Shown here: piece after piece, positions 1 to 8,689 of the stretch | How the letters are laid out: each line of letters opens with the position of its first letter | Position numbering within the stretch: position 1 is the stretch's first letter | Assembly: GCA_036402215.1 (NCBI GenBank) | Contig: DASWTI010000180.1 | Location: forward strand, 1 to 15,213 | DNA from: DASXTS01 sp036402215 | GTDB lineage: Bacteria > Actinomycetota > Actinomycetes > Mycobacteriales > Pseudonocardiaceae | DNA: 15,213 nucleotides | Direction of reading: 5' to 3' | Position numbers and translations under genes: made by a program | Notes under the pieces: model-generated | What the model saw: the letters and a program-made list of their open reading frames with translations, nothing else | Database searches by the model: none | Told to the model about the DNA's origin: nothing

Positions 1-1
1 G

Positions 2-1087
2 GCGCTGACGCCACCCGGGGAGACCGGGGACCTCCGCCCGGCCGACGCCAACGCCGGACGCTGGCTGAGCGGCCCCCCACGCGGCCCCCTGGCCGGCGAC
101 CAGGCACTGCTGGACGCCGCGCTGCGGGCCTGGCGGGCGCACCTGCCGGCCTCGCCCAACGGCCTGGGCGGGCGCGTCGAGGGCGAGCCCCGGGTGTACT
201 GGATCGGCGGGACGCCGCGGGACGGGCGGACGGCCGTGGTCGCCCAGCCGATGACCGGCGGCGGCGCCGCGCTCGGCCTGGTGGACCTCGTGGCCGGCCG
301 GGTGCTGACCGACGCATGGTCGTTCTCCGGCCCGGCCACCGTGGGTTTCCAGTTCGGCCCCGGCGACTCCGACCTGCTGGTGCTGGACGCGGGCGCCCCG
401 CTGGCGCTGTCCACCGCCCCGGTGCGGGCCGGTGACGGCACGGTGAGCCGCGAGTACGTCCCGCTGCCGGTCGTCGACGGCGTCGCGCTGACCAGCGCGC
501 CGGGTGCCCACGCCACGCTGATGCGGGTCCGGGTCGGCACGACGGGACAGGCCATGCTGCTTCCGGTCAGCCGTGCCGACCTCGGCTTCGACCGGCAGTC
601 CAAGTACCGCGAGGAGCGCAGGCTGCCGTGGCAGGGCACGTTCTCGCTGGCGAGGGCCCGGCCGGCGCCGCCGTTCGAGCCGCTGCTGTCCGAGCGGAAC
701 CTGATCGACGCCGACCTGCGGATCAGCGCCGGGGGCACGTGGACGGCGGCCCTGGGGCTGCCGGACGGCCGCCCGGCCTGGGTGTCGGAGTGGCAGGTGG
801 ACGGGGACGCCAGCCGGCTGTTCATCGTGATCGGCGAGGGCGCCGCCCGGCAGGTGTACGACGGCGGCCCGGTCGACCCGTCCGCGGCGCTGCCGGTCCG
901 GCTGCGGATGCCGGACGGCCAGGGCTGGTTCGTCGCCAACCAGGGCCGGCGGTTCGCCTTCCGCACCACGCCGGACATCGAGTGGATCGACGCCGGGCAG
1001 GACGCCGTGCTGCTGCCCGAGTACGCCACCGAGGTCCGGCTCACCATGCCCGGGGGCGAGCCGGTCGTCCTCCCCCTGGACGGCTGA
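2..1087 (+). CDS. Unrecognised protein, 3' part only (5' end outside window)
   Basis: The reading frame is open from the first complete codon of the window to a TGA at 1085-1087, so at least 361 residues are seen and the true start lies to the left. The GTG at 194 is in frame but has no reason to be the start, since coding continues upstream without a stop. I do not recognise the family. The visible part is rich in Gly, Pro, Val, Asp and short beta-strand-like stretches, with few Cys and no clear membrane segment, as is common for extracytoplasmic or beta-rich domains of actinomycete membrane proteins; that is inference. It has three Trp residues in its last third, including a WVSEWQVDGD stretch. 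It converges on the DUF456 gene and shares a strong hairpin terminator with it. No enzymatic motif is visible, so no function is proposed. Confidence 0.75.
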   Translation, partial: ALTPPGETGDLRPADANAGRWLSGPPRGPLAGDQALLDAALRAWRAHLPASPNGLGGRVEGEPRVYWIGGTPRDGRTAVVAQPMTGGGAALGLVDLVAGRVLTDAWSFSGPATVGFQFGPGDSDLLVLDAGAPLALSTAPVRAGDGTVSREYVPLPVVDGVALTSAPGAHATLMRVRVGTTGQAMLLPVSRADLGFDRQSKYREERRLPWQGTFSLARARPAPPFEPLLSERNLIDADLRISAGGTWTAALGLPDGRPAWVSEWQVDGDASRLFIVIGEGAARQVYDGGPVDPSAALPVRLRMPDGQGWFVANQGRRFAFRTTPDIEWIDAGQDAVLLPEYATEVRLTMPGGEPVVLPLDG

Positions 1088-1092
1088 CGCAC

Positions 1093-1132
1093 GACGACGC
1101 CGCCGGCCCGCACCCGGGTCGGCGGCGTCGTC
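1093..1132. terminator. Bidirectional hairpin terminator between convergent genes
   Basis: A near-perfect 18-bp stem (arms 1093-1110 and 1115-1132, one G/T position that can wobble) encloses a 4-base CACC loop. It starts 5 bases after the plus-strand stop codon and ends 15 bases from the end of the minus-strand DUF456 gene, the expected place for a shared terminator. There is no T-run on either side, which is usual for actinobacterial hairpin terminators. Confidence 0.8.
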
Positions 1133-1147
1133 ACGCCGCGGGAACGG

Positions 1148-1636
1148 TCAGCCGACGCCGGCCAGCACCGCCACCAGCCAGATGAGGACGGCGAGCATGC
1201 CGGCCGCCAGCTCGATGAGGATGCCGGCGCCGACCGCCTTGGCGGTGATCCAGGTGGAGCGCCAGGCGGCCTTGTTGTCCGACAGCCGCCGCAGCTCCCC
1301 CAGGTAGACACCGAGGACGGCGCCGACCAGCAGGCCGACCACCGGGATCAGGAAGAAGCCGGCCACCGCGCCGATGCCGCCGAGCACCAGCGTCGAGGTC
1401 GGTGCCCCGGCCTGCTTGAGGCTCTTGCCGGGCAGCACGTACTTGGCGATCGTCCCGGCGACCAGCGCGGCCATCATGACCGCGAACACCACCCAGGGCG
1501 TGGCGCCGTCGGCCATGATCGCCCAGGCCAGCCCGGCGCCCGCGACCAGCAGCAGGCCCGGCAGCACCGGGAAGATCACCCCCACCAGGCCCACGCACAT
1601 GATCAGGCCCAGCAGCACCAGCACGCCGACGTCCAT
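1148..1636 (-). CDS. DUF456-family small integral membrane protein
   Basis: The 162-residue product is almost entirely hydrophobic, with about five or six membrane segments (roughly residues 3-25, 27-42, 47-66, 81-111 as one or two spans, and 131-160). The FPVLPG motif near residue 22, the Gly-rich stretch after GKSLKQAGAP (residues 70-79) and the GELRR end of the third block match the DUF456 pattern (Pfam PF04306) as I know it; the family's function is unknown. The ATG at 1636 is chosen because the hydrophobic segment begins at once. There is no Shine-Dalgarno, but CATGAT lies 8 bases before the ATG on the minus strand and could be a -10 box for a leaderless mRNA. The gene sits in the slot where atpC would be expected after atpD, but it bears no resemblance to epsilon. 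It has a terminator on each side and so appears to be a single transcription unit. Confidence 0.8.
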   Translation of the reverse strand: MDVGVLVLLGLIMCVGLVGVIFPVLPGLLLVAGAGLAWAIMADGATPWVVFAVMMAALVAGTIAKYVLPGKSLKQAGAPTSTLVLGGIGAVAGFFLIPVVGLLVGAVLGVYLGELRRLSDNKAAWRSTWITAKAVGAGILIELAAGMLAVLIWLVAVLAGVG

Positions 1637-1654
1637 GGCGGCGCATCATGCCAA

Positions 1655-1686
1655 ACGCCGGCCACCCCTCGCGGGGTGACCGGCGT
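1655..1686 (-). terminator. Intrinsic terminator of the atp operon, directly after atpD
   Basis: Arms 1655-1668 and 1673-1686 pair over 14 bp. The only non-Watson-Crick position (1662/1679) becomes a G-U wobble in the minus-strand RNA, and the RNA loop is GCGA, a stable GNRA tetraloop. A short U run (UUU) follows. The stem begins 18 bases after the atpD stop codon. Its strength on the minus strand implies that the atp transcript ends here, before the DUF456 gene. Confidence 0.85.
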
Positions 1687-1704
1687 CCGGGACGGAACGG
1701 TGGG

Positions 1705-3122
<1,418 letters not shown>

Positions 3123-3126
<4 letters not shown>

Positions 3127-4022
3127 GTCTCACTTCCTGCGGCTGCGGCGAGGGCGTCGGCGCCACCGACGATCTCGCTGATCTCCTGGGTGATCTGGGC
3201 CTGCCGGGCCTGGTTCATCTCGCGGGTCAGGCCTCGGATCAGTTCGTTCGCGTTGTCGGTCGCTGCCTTCATGGCGCGCCGCCGGGCCGCGGACTCGGAG
3301 GCCGCCGCCTCCAGCAGCGCCGCGAACAGCCGGGTGTTGATGTACTTCGGCAGCAGCGCGTCGAGGAGGGCGTCCTCCTCCGGCTCGAACTCGTACAGCG
3401 GGCGCACGGCCGGCTTCTCGTCGTACTCGACGTCGAGCGGGGCCACGCGGCGGGCCACCGGGTTCTGCGAGAGCATCGAGACGAACTGCGTGTAGACGAC
3501 GTGCAGCTCGTCGACGCCGCCGTCCGCACCGCCCTTCTCGAACGCCTCGACCAGCGCCTTGCCGGCGTCCACCGCGTTCACGTACTGCGGCTGCTCGGAG
3601 AACCCGGTCCACGTCTCGGCCATCGGGCGCTGGCGGAACCGGTAGAAGTTCACGCCCTTGCGCCCGATCACGTAGAGCACGGGCTCCTTGCCCTCGGAAC
3701 GCAGCAGCGCGGCGAGCTCCTCGGCCTGCTTGATCACGTTGGAGTTGTAGCCGCCGCACAGCCCGCGGTCCGAGGTCACCACCAGCACCGCGGCCCGCGT
3801 GGGGTTCTCCCGCTCCATCAGCAGCGGGTTGTCCAGCCGCGCGGAGCTGGCCAGCTCGGAGAGCACCTTCGTGATCTCGTCGGCGTACGGCTTGGCCGCG
3901 GTGACCCGGGCCTGCGCCTTGGCGATGCGCGATGTCGCGATGAGCTCCATCGCACGGGTGATCTTCTTCGTCTGCTGGACCGTCCTGATGCGACGGCGCA
4001 GGACGCGAAGTTGGGCTGCCAT
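3123..4022 (-). CDS. atpG: F1 ATP synthase subunit gamma
   Basis: The 299-residue gamma subunit forms the rotating central stalk that couples Fo rotation to catalysis in the alpha/beta hexamer. The N-terminal helix (RRRIRTVQQTKKITRAMELI, residues 9-28) and the C-terminal signature ITQEISEIVGGADA (277-290) are both present and match the family. A short Gly/Asp-rich insertion (around KGGADGGVDE) extends the loop before the HVVYTQF strand relative to E. coli. Mycobacteria have a longer insertion at about this place, linked there to low ATP hydrolysis; that comparison is from memory. The ATG at 4022 is 11 bases after the atpA stop, with an AGGT-type ribosome site. The stop overlaps the atpD start by 4 bases. 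Confidence 0.97.
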
Positions 4023-4033
4023 CGGCTACCTGC

Positions 4034-5680
4034 TCACTCCTTCGCCGGCGCCGGACGGTGCGCGGTGACGGACTCGCGGTCCACGTCCTCGGCGTCCATC
4101 GGCTCGGCGTGCGACTCGGGCGCTGCGGTGCCGCCCTCGGACGTGGTGAAGTTCGCCTTGAACCTCTTCACGATGTCCAGCAGGCGCTGCTCGTTGTCGT
4201 CGCTGAAGCCGCCGGTGTCGCGGATCTCGGCGAGCACGCCGTCGTGCTGGTGGCGCAGGTGCTCCAGGATCTCCGTCTCGAAGCGGCGGACGTCCTCGAC
4301 CGGCACGGAGTCCAGGTGGCCCTGGGTGCCCAGCCAGACGGACACGACCTGCTCCTCGACCGGGAACGGCGAGTACTGGCCCTGCTTGAGCAGCTCCACC
4401 AGGCGCGCGCCGCGCTCCAGGGTGGCCTTCGAGGCGGCGTCCAGGTCGGAGCCGAAGGCGGCGAACGCCTCCAACTCGCGGTACTGGGACAGGTCCAGCC
4501 GCAGCGACCCGGCGACCTTCTTCATGGCCTTGATCTGCGCCGAGCCACCGACCCGGGAGACCGAGATGCCGACGTTGATGGCCGGCCGCACACCCGAGTT
4601 GAACAGGTCGGACTCCAGGAAGCACTGGCCGTCGGTGATCGAGATGACGTTCGTCGGGATGTACGCCGCGACGTCGTTGGCCTTGGTCTCGATGAGCGGC
4701 AGGCCGGTCATCGAGCCGCCGCCCAGCTCCTGCGACAGCTTCGCGCAGCGCTCCAGCAGGCGCGAGTGCAAGTAGAAGACGTCGCCCGGGTACGCCTCAC
4801 GGCCCGGCGGGCGGCGCAGCAGCAGCGAGATCGCGCGGTAGGCCTCGGCCTGCTTGGTCAGGTCGTCGAAGATGATCAGGACGTGCTTGCCCTGGTACAT
4901 CCAGTGCTGGCCGATGGTGGAACCGGTGTACGGGGCCAGCCACTTGAAGCCCGCGGAGTCGGAGGCCGGGGCGGCGACGATCGTGGTGTACTCCAGCGCG
5001 CCGGCGTCCTCCAGGGACTGCCGCACGCCGGCGATCGTGGAGCCCTTCTGGCCGATCGCGACGTAGATGCAGCGGACCTGCTTGTCCGGGTCGCCGGACT
5101 CCCAGTTCTGCTTCTGGTTGATGATCGTGTCGACGCACACCGCGGTCTTGCCGGTCTTGCGGTCGCCGATGATCAGCTGGCGCTGGCCGCGGCCGATCGG
5201 CGTCATGGCGTCGATGGCCTTGATGCCGGTCTGCAGCGGCTCCTTGACGCCCTGCCGCTGGACCACCGTGGCGGCCTGCAGCTCGAGGGCACGCTGCTCG
5301 TCGGCGGCGATCTCGCCCAGGCCGTCGATCGGCTGGCCCAGCGGGTTGATCGTGCGGCCGAGGAAGGCGTCCCCGACCGGCACCGAGAGGACGCGGCCGG
5401 TGCGCTTCACCGGCTGGCCCTCCTCGATGGTCTCGTAGTTGCCCAGGATGACCGCGCCGATCTCACGGACGTCCAGGTTCAGCGCGACGCCGAGCACACC
5501 GCCGGGGAACTCCAGCAGCTCGTTGGTCATCGCCGAAGGCAGTCCCTCGACGTGGGCGATACCGTCCCCGGTGTCGGAGACGATGCCTACCTCCTCGGCC
5601 GAGGTCTCGTGCGTGAAGGAGGAGACGTAATTCTCGATCGCGCTCTTGATCTCGTCTGAGGAGATCGTCAGCTCCGCCAT
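4034..5680 (-). CDS. atpA: F1 ATP synthase subunit alpha
   Basis: This 548-residue alpha subunit alternates with beta in F1 and carries non-catalytic nucleotide sites. Seen are Walker A GDRKTGKT (172-179), Walker B VLIIFDD (267-273), the signature PAINVGISVS (366-375) and the Arg376 that acts across the interface as arginine finger. The frame stays open upstream, but the ATG at 5680 gives the family N-terminus (MAELTISSDE) and has AGGGA 10 bases ahead, so it is the start. After FKANF (507-511) there is a 37-residue polar tail rich in Glu, Pro and Ala. Mycobacterial alpha has a similar tail, known there to suppress ATP hydrolysis. An 85-bp gap separates it from atpH, the largest inside the atp operon; atpG follows after 11 bases. 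Confidence 0.98.
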   Translation of the reverse strand: MAELTISSDEIKSAIENYVSSFTHETSAEEVGIVSDTGDGIAHVEGLPSAMTNELLEFPGGVLGVALNLDVREIGAVILGNYETIEEGQPVKRTGRVLSVPVGDAFLGRTINPLGQPIDGLGEIAADEQRALELQAATVVQRQGVKEPLQTGIKAIDAMTPIGRGQRQLIIGDRKTGKTAVCVDTIINQKQNWESGDPDKQVRCIYVAIGQKGSTIAGVRQSLEDAGALEYTTIVAAPASDSAGFKWLAPYTGSTIGQHWMYQGKHVLIIFDDLTKQAEAYRAISLLLRRPPGREAYPGDVFYLHSRLLERCAKLSQELGGGSMTGLPLIETKANDVAAYIPTNVISITDGQCFLESDLFNSGVRPAINVGISVSRVGGSAQIKAMKKVAGSLRLDLSQYRELEAFAAFGSDLDAASKATLERGARLVELLKQGQYSPFPVEEQVVSVWLGTQGHLDSVPVEDVRRFETEILEHLRHQHDGVLAEIRDTGGFSDDNEQRLLDIVKRFKANFTTSEGGTAAPESHAEPMDAEDVDRESVTAHRPAPAKE

Positions 5681-5765
5681 TGCTCTTGCGTCCCTGCTCT
5701 CGTGTTCAACCGTCAAGTTCCATTGTGCGGGCTCGCCGTGGCGCGCTCGCCGCACCGGCCCGGCC
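5681..5765 (-). other. atpH-atpA intergenic gap with an inverted repeat
   Basis: This 85-bp spacer is the longest inside an otherwise packed operon. It holds an inverted repeat GTGCGG (5725-5730) / CCGCAC (5750-5755) with a 19-base loop, and a TTGACG hexamer on the minus strand further down. No matching -10 box is visible at the right distance, so I do not call a promoter. A role as an mRNA processing or stability hairpin that sets alpha/beta/gamma output is only a guess. Confidence 0.3.
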
Positions 5766-6593
5766 TCAGCGCGGGAGGTGCTGCTCCGCGGCCGCCAGCC
5801 GGCCGGCCACGCTGCCGTCGATGACCTCGTCGGCCACCATGACGACCAGCCCGCCGAGCAGGTCGGCGTCCAGCTCCACCTGGAGCGACATCTCACGCCC
5901 GTAGATCCGTGCGAGCGCCGTGACGAGACGCTCCTGCTGGGCGTCGGTCAGCGCGACCGGCGTCCGCACCCGGGCCACCGAGCGCTCCCGGCGGGCCGCG
6001 GCCAGCTCGGCCAGGGCCTCCGCCGCCCGGTCCAGTGCCAGGCCGCGATCGGCCTGCACGGAGCGGGTGAGCAGCCGCTCGGTCACCGCGCTCACCTTGC
6101 CGCCGAGCACCGACGTGAGCAGCTCCGCGCGCCTGGCCGCCGGCACCGAACGGTCGCCGAGCAGGTTGCGGAGCCGGCTCTCCCGGTCCACCAGCCTGCC
6201 GACCCGGAACAGCTCGTCCTCGACCTCCTCGATGGCGCCCTGCTTCTGCGCCACGGTCAGCCAGGCCAGCTCGCCCAGGGTCTCGACGGCGCCGAGCAGG
6301 TCGCGGGGACGCGACCAGCGGGCCGCGATCACGCCGTCCAGGACACCGACGGTGTCGTCGTGCAGCGTGCCGCCGACGACGGCCCGCAGCAGCCGGGAGC
6401 GGTCCGCGGCGTCGGTGGCCGGGTCGGCGAGGTGCCGGCGCAGCACGACCTCCGCGGCCAGCAGGTCGGCCGCCGCGAAGAGCTCGTCGCCCAGCCGCCC
6501 GGCGTCGGCCTCGGTGGCCCCGTCGAGGTGACCGTCGAGCCGCTCCCGGGCCTCGGCGAGGGCCTGCCGGCTGGCCGCCTGCATGTACTGCAT
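5766..6593 (-). CDS. atpH: F1 ATP synthase subunit delta
   Basis: The 275-residue delta subunit joins the top of F1 to the peripheral stalk formed by the b subunits. The diagnostic C-terminal part, DADLLGGLVVMVADEV followed by IDGSVAGRL (from residue 242), is present. The protein is about 100 residues longer than E. coli delta; the extra length is normal for actinomycetes. In mycobacteria this subunit is fused to a second b-like protein, but here atpF and atpH are separate genes with a 1-base TGATG overlap, which implies coupled translation. ATG at 6593 is preferred over the second ATG three codons on because it forms that overlap and follows a G-rich stretch. Confidence 0.95.
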   Translation of the reverse strand: MQYMQAASRQALAEARERLDGHLDGATEADAGRLGDELFAAADLLAAEVVLRRHLADPATDAADRSRLLRAVVGGTLHDDTVGVLDGVIAARWSRPRDLLGAVETLGELAWLTVAQKQGAIEEVEDELFRVGRLVDRESRLRNLLGDRSVPAARRAELLTSVLGGKVSAVTERLLTRSVQADRGLALDRAAEALAELAAARRERSVARVRTPVALTDAQQERLVTALARIYGREMSLQVELDADLLGGLVVMVADEVIDGSVAGRLAAAEQHLPR

Positions 6594-7159
6594 CAGGCCG
6601 TCCCCCGCCCCGCCGTGTCCCGGGCGGACATGGCGTCCAGCTCGTCGATGAAGCGGTCGACGGTGCCGCGCCGGCGCGCCTCGTCCTCCATGGACTCACC
6701 GACGATGCGGCCGGCGAGCGTCACGGACAGCTGGCCGATCTCGGCCCGCAGCTGGCGCACGACCTGCTCGCGCTGGGTGGCGAGCTGCTCCTCGCCGCGC
6801 TGCCGGATCTGCGCCACCTCGCGCTCGGCCTGCTCGCGCAGCTCGGCCTTGATGCGGCCGGCCTCGGCGCGGGCCTCGTCGCGGATCTTGGCGGCCTCGG
6901 TCCGGGCCTCGCCCAGCAGCTCGCGGTACTTCGCGTCGGCCTCGTCCAGCCGCTCGCGCGTCTGCTTGGCCTCCTCGATCTGCCGGCGGACCATCTCCTG
7001 ACGGTCGGCCATGGCCTTCCGCACCGGGGGCACCGCGTACTTCCAGATCACGAAGAGCACGACCAGGAAGATCAGGAGCTCGGCGAAGAAGGTGCCGTTC
7101 GGCACGAGGAAGTTGTTGCCGCCGCCACCTTCCTCGGCGGCGAACACGACCTGGCTCAT
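6593..7159 (-). CDS. atpF: Fo ATP synthase subunit b
   Basis: This 188-residue protein is the peripheral-stalk b subunit, a dimer that holds F1 static against the rotating c ring. A short Gly/Asn-rich N-terminus leads into one membrane helix (about 23-41, ending at IWKYAVPP), followed by a long charged alternating Glu/Arg/Lys/Ala segment (about 45-165) typical of the right-handed coiled coil. Length is as expected. The ATG at 7159 has GGAG 5 bases upstream and lies 11 bases after the atpE stop. Only one b-type gene is present, so the stalk is presumably a homodimer. Confidence 0.96.
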   Translation of the reverse strand: MSQVVFAAEEGGGGNNFLVPNGTFFAELLIFLVVLFVIWKYAVPPVRKAMADRQEMVRRQIEEAKQTRERLDEADAKYRELLGEARTEAAKIRDEARAEAGRIKAELREQAEREVAQIRQRGEEQLATQREQVVRQLRAEIGQLSVTLAGRIVGESMEDEARRRGTVDRFIDELDAMSARDTAGRGTA

Positions 7160-7170
7160 GTCGGCTCCGC

Positions 7171-7449
7171 TCAGCTCGCGAAGACGAACAGCGCCATGAA
7201 CGCCAGGTTGATGAAGTACATCGCCTCACACAGACCGACGGTCAGCAGGAAGATCGTGAACAACCGCCCACGGGCCTCCGGCTGGCGGGCCACACCGGCG
7301 ATGGTCTGCGCACCGGCCAGACCGTCACCGATCGCGGCACCGATGGCGCCACCGGCCAGCGCAAGGCCGCCACCGATGTAGGCACCGGCCTTGATCATCG
7401 GGTCGGTGCCGCCCTCCTGGGCGAGGTGGACGATCTCGTTGAGAGCCAT
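7171..7449 (-). CDS. atpE: Fo ATP synthase subunit c (proteolipid ring)
   Basis: This 92-residue hairpin protein forms the proton-driven rotor ring. Two Gly/Ala-rich membrane helices flank the polar loop ARQPEA (54-59), and the proton-carrying carboxylate is Glu75 in VGLCEAMYFINLAF. The sequence aligns without gaps to Mycobacterium AtpE (from memory) with an offset of 14: Asp42 matches its Asp28, Glu75 its Glu61, and Met77 its Ala63. Cys74 sits next to the key Glu. The N-terminus is 14 residues longer than the mycobacterial protein. The ATG at 7449 is supported by a strong GAGGAG ribosome site 4 bases upstream, fitting the high copy number needed for the ring. Confidence 0.97.
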   Translation of the reverse strand: MALNEIVHLAQEGGTDPMIKAGAYIGGGLALAGGAIGAAIGDGLAGAQTIAGVARQPEARGRLFTIFLLTVGLCEAMYFINLAFMALFVFAS

Positions 7450-7503
7450 TTCTCTCCTCTAGTGGTGGTACTTGAACAAGACCGGGGTTCGGTCAGTGAT
7501 CGG

Positions 7504-8235
7504 TCAGTGGGCCTCGTCCTCGCCGGAACCGACGGCGAAGCCGAAGTAGATGATGGTCAGCAGGGCGAAGATGAACGCCTGGAGCACGCCGACGAACAGG
7601 TCGAACAGCTTCCACAGCGAGGTCGGCGCCCAGTTGATCCACCACGGCATGAGCGCGATCACCGCGACCATCACGCCGCCGGACAGGATGTTGCCGAAGA
7701 GCCGGAGCGCCAGCGTGAACGGCTTGACGATCTCGGTGATGATCTCCAGCGGCACCAGGAACGGGTACGGGTGCGCGAAGTGCGCGAAGTACTTCTTGGC
7801 GCCCCGCGCGCGGATGCCCGTGATGTGCACCATGACGATCACGAAGAACGCCAGCGCGAACGTGAGGTTCACGTCGGACGTCGGCGGCCGCACATAGGTC
7901 TCGAACGCGTGCGGGAGGATCGACAGCAGGTTCGAGATGAGAATGAAGAAGAACAGGCTGATCGCCAGCGGCACGACGAACGGCGCCGTCCTGATGCCGA
8001 CCTGGTCCTCGACCTGCTCCTCGATCTGCTCGGTGACCGTCTCGAAGGTCAGCTGCAGACCGCTGGGCACACCGCCGGTCGCCTTGCGCGCCACGTAGAC
8101 CACGAAGGCCAGCACGATGGCCGCCGCCAGGGCCGTGGAGATCAGGGTGTCCAGGTTGAACGTGAGCCCGAGGAAATGCAGCTCCTTGTGGACGCCGACC
8201 TCGACGGTCTCAGCGGCCAGCACGGCGGTGCTCAC
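7504..8235 (-). CDS. atpB: Fo ATP synthase subunit a
   Basis: This 243-residue membrane protein provides the two proton half-channels next to the c ring. The essential Arg is Arg178 in KPFTLALRLFGN (171-182), and the ISNLLSILP (100-108) and C-terminal LLTIIYFGFAV segments are typical. Five or so membrane helices are visible. The start is GTG at 8235, overlapping the stop of the preceding gene as GTGA, which implies coupled translation. Its stop codon lies inside one copy of a 10-bp tandem duplication (TCGGTCAGTG at 7489-7498 and 7500-7509). A 54-bp gap precedes atpE. Confidence 0.97.
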   Translation of the reverse strand: MSTAVLAAETVEVGVHKELHFLGLTFNLDTLISTALAAAIVLAFVVYVARKATGGVPSGLQLTFETVTEQIEEQVEDQVGIRTAPFVVPLAISLFFFILISNLLSILPHAFETYVRPPTSDVNLTFALAFFVIVMVHITGIRARGAKKYFAHFAHPYPFLVPLEIITEIVKPFTLALRLFGNILSGGVMVAVIALMPWWINWAPTSLWKLFDLFVGVLQAFIFALLTIIYFGFAVGSGEDEAH

Positions 8236-8657
8236 TTCTTGTCGACCCCTTCCGCGTTACGAAGTTCCTTGAGCAGCGGAACGAGCCCCGCGCCGATCAT
8301 CAACAGGTGGAAACCGGCCAGGCCGACGAAGACGCCGATGCCGTCCGGCCGGACGAGCAGGGCGAAGCCCAGGGCGACGGCGCTGACCAGGGCCAGCCGG
8401 CCCATCGCACCCATCGCGAACGAGCCCTTGCTCGGGGAGTCGGCCAGCGCGAAGCGGGCCGCGGAGCGGCGCACCAGCAGCGCGTTGCCCAGGCCGATCG
8501 CCATGCCGATGGCGGCGAAGACCGCCGTCCAGGGCCGCCCGACCAGGAACATGACGACGCCGCCACCGACGGCGAGGCAGGCGGCGAGCAGCGTCACCCG
8601 CCGCAGATCCGCGGCCGCGGTTATCGGGTTGCCGATGTGCACCGCTTCGGTACTCAC
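8232..8657 (-). CDS. atpI: AtpI-like ATP synthase subunit I family membrane protein
   Basis: This 141-residue protein has four membrane segments (about 21-39, 43-63, 86-103 and 107-127) with short charged ends, the layout of the ATP synthase subunit I family (Pfam PF03899). AtpI proteins are not part of the final enzyme; they help assemble the c ring in some bacteria. The position directly before atpB matches the uncharacterised membrane gene Rv1303 of the mycobacterial atp locus. The frame is open upstream, but GTG at 8657 is preferred: it has AGAGG 6 bases ahead and begins just before the first membrane helix. Its stop overlaps the atpB GTG start by 4 bases. Assignment rests on topology and position more than on motifs. 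Confidence 0.8.
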   Translation of the reverse strand: MSTEAVHIGNPITAAADLRRVTLLAACLAVGGGVVMFLVGRPWTAVFAAIGMAIGLGNALLVRRSAARFALADSPSKGSFAMGAMGRLALVSAVALGFALLVRPDGIGVFVGLAGFHLLMIGAGLVPLLKELRNAEGVDKK

Positions 8658-8689
8658 GCCTGACCTCTCACGTTCTCGGGGCTGGTTCC

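Noticed and set aside
1148..1636. A diverged epsilon subunit in the atpC position
   Set aside because: The protein is a multi-span membrane protein of DUF456 type, whereas epsilon is a soluble beta-sandwich plus two helices.
5681..5765. Internal promoter before atpA based on TTGACG
   Set aside because: No TANNNT box lies 16-19 bases downstream, so the hexamer alone is not enough.
5681..5896. An N-terminal extension of alpha (frame open to 5896)
   Set aside because: The extension overlaps atpH, is Arg/Ser/Trp-rich, and the family N-terminus begins at the ATG at 5680 with its own ribosome site.
5646..7001. A 451-codon plus-strand open frame opposite atpH and atpF
   Set aside because: Antisense to clear atp genes, no ribosome site or recognisable domain; composition is typical of a high-GC shadow frame.
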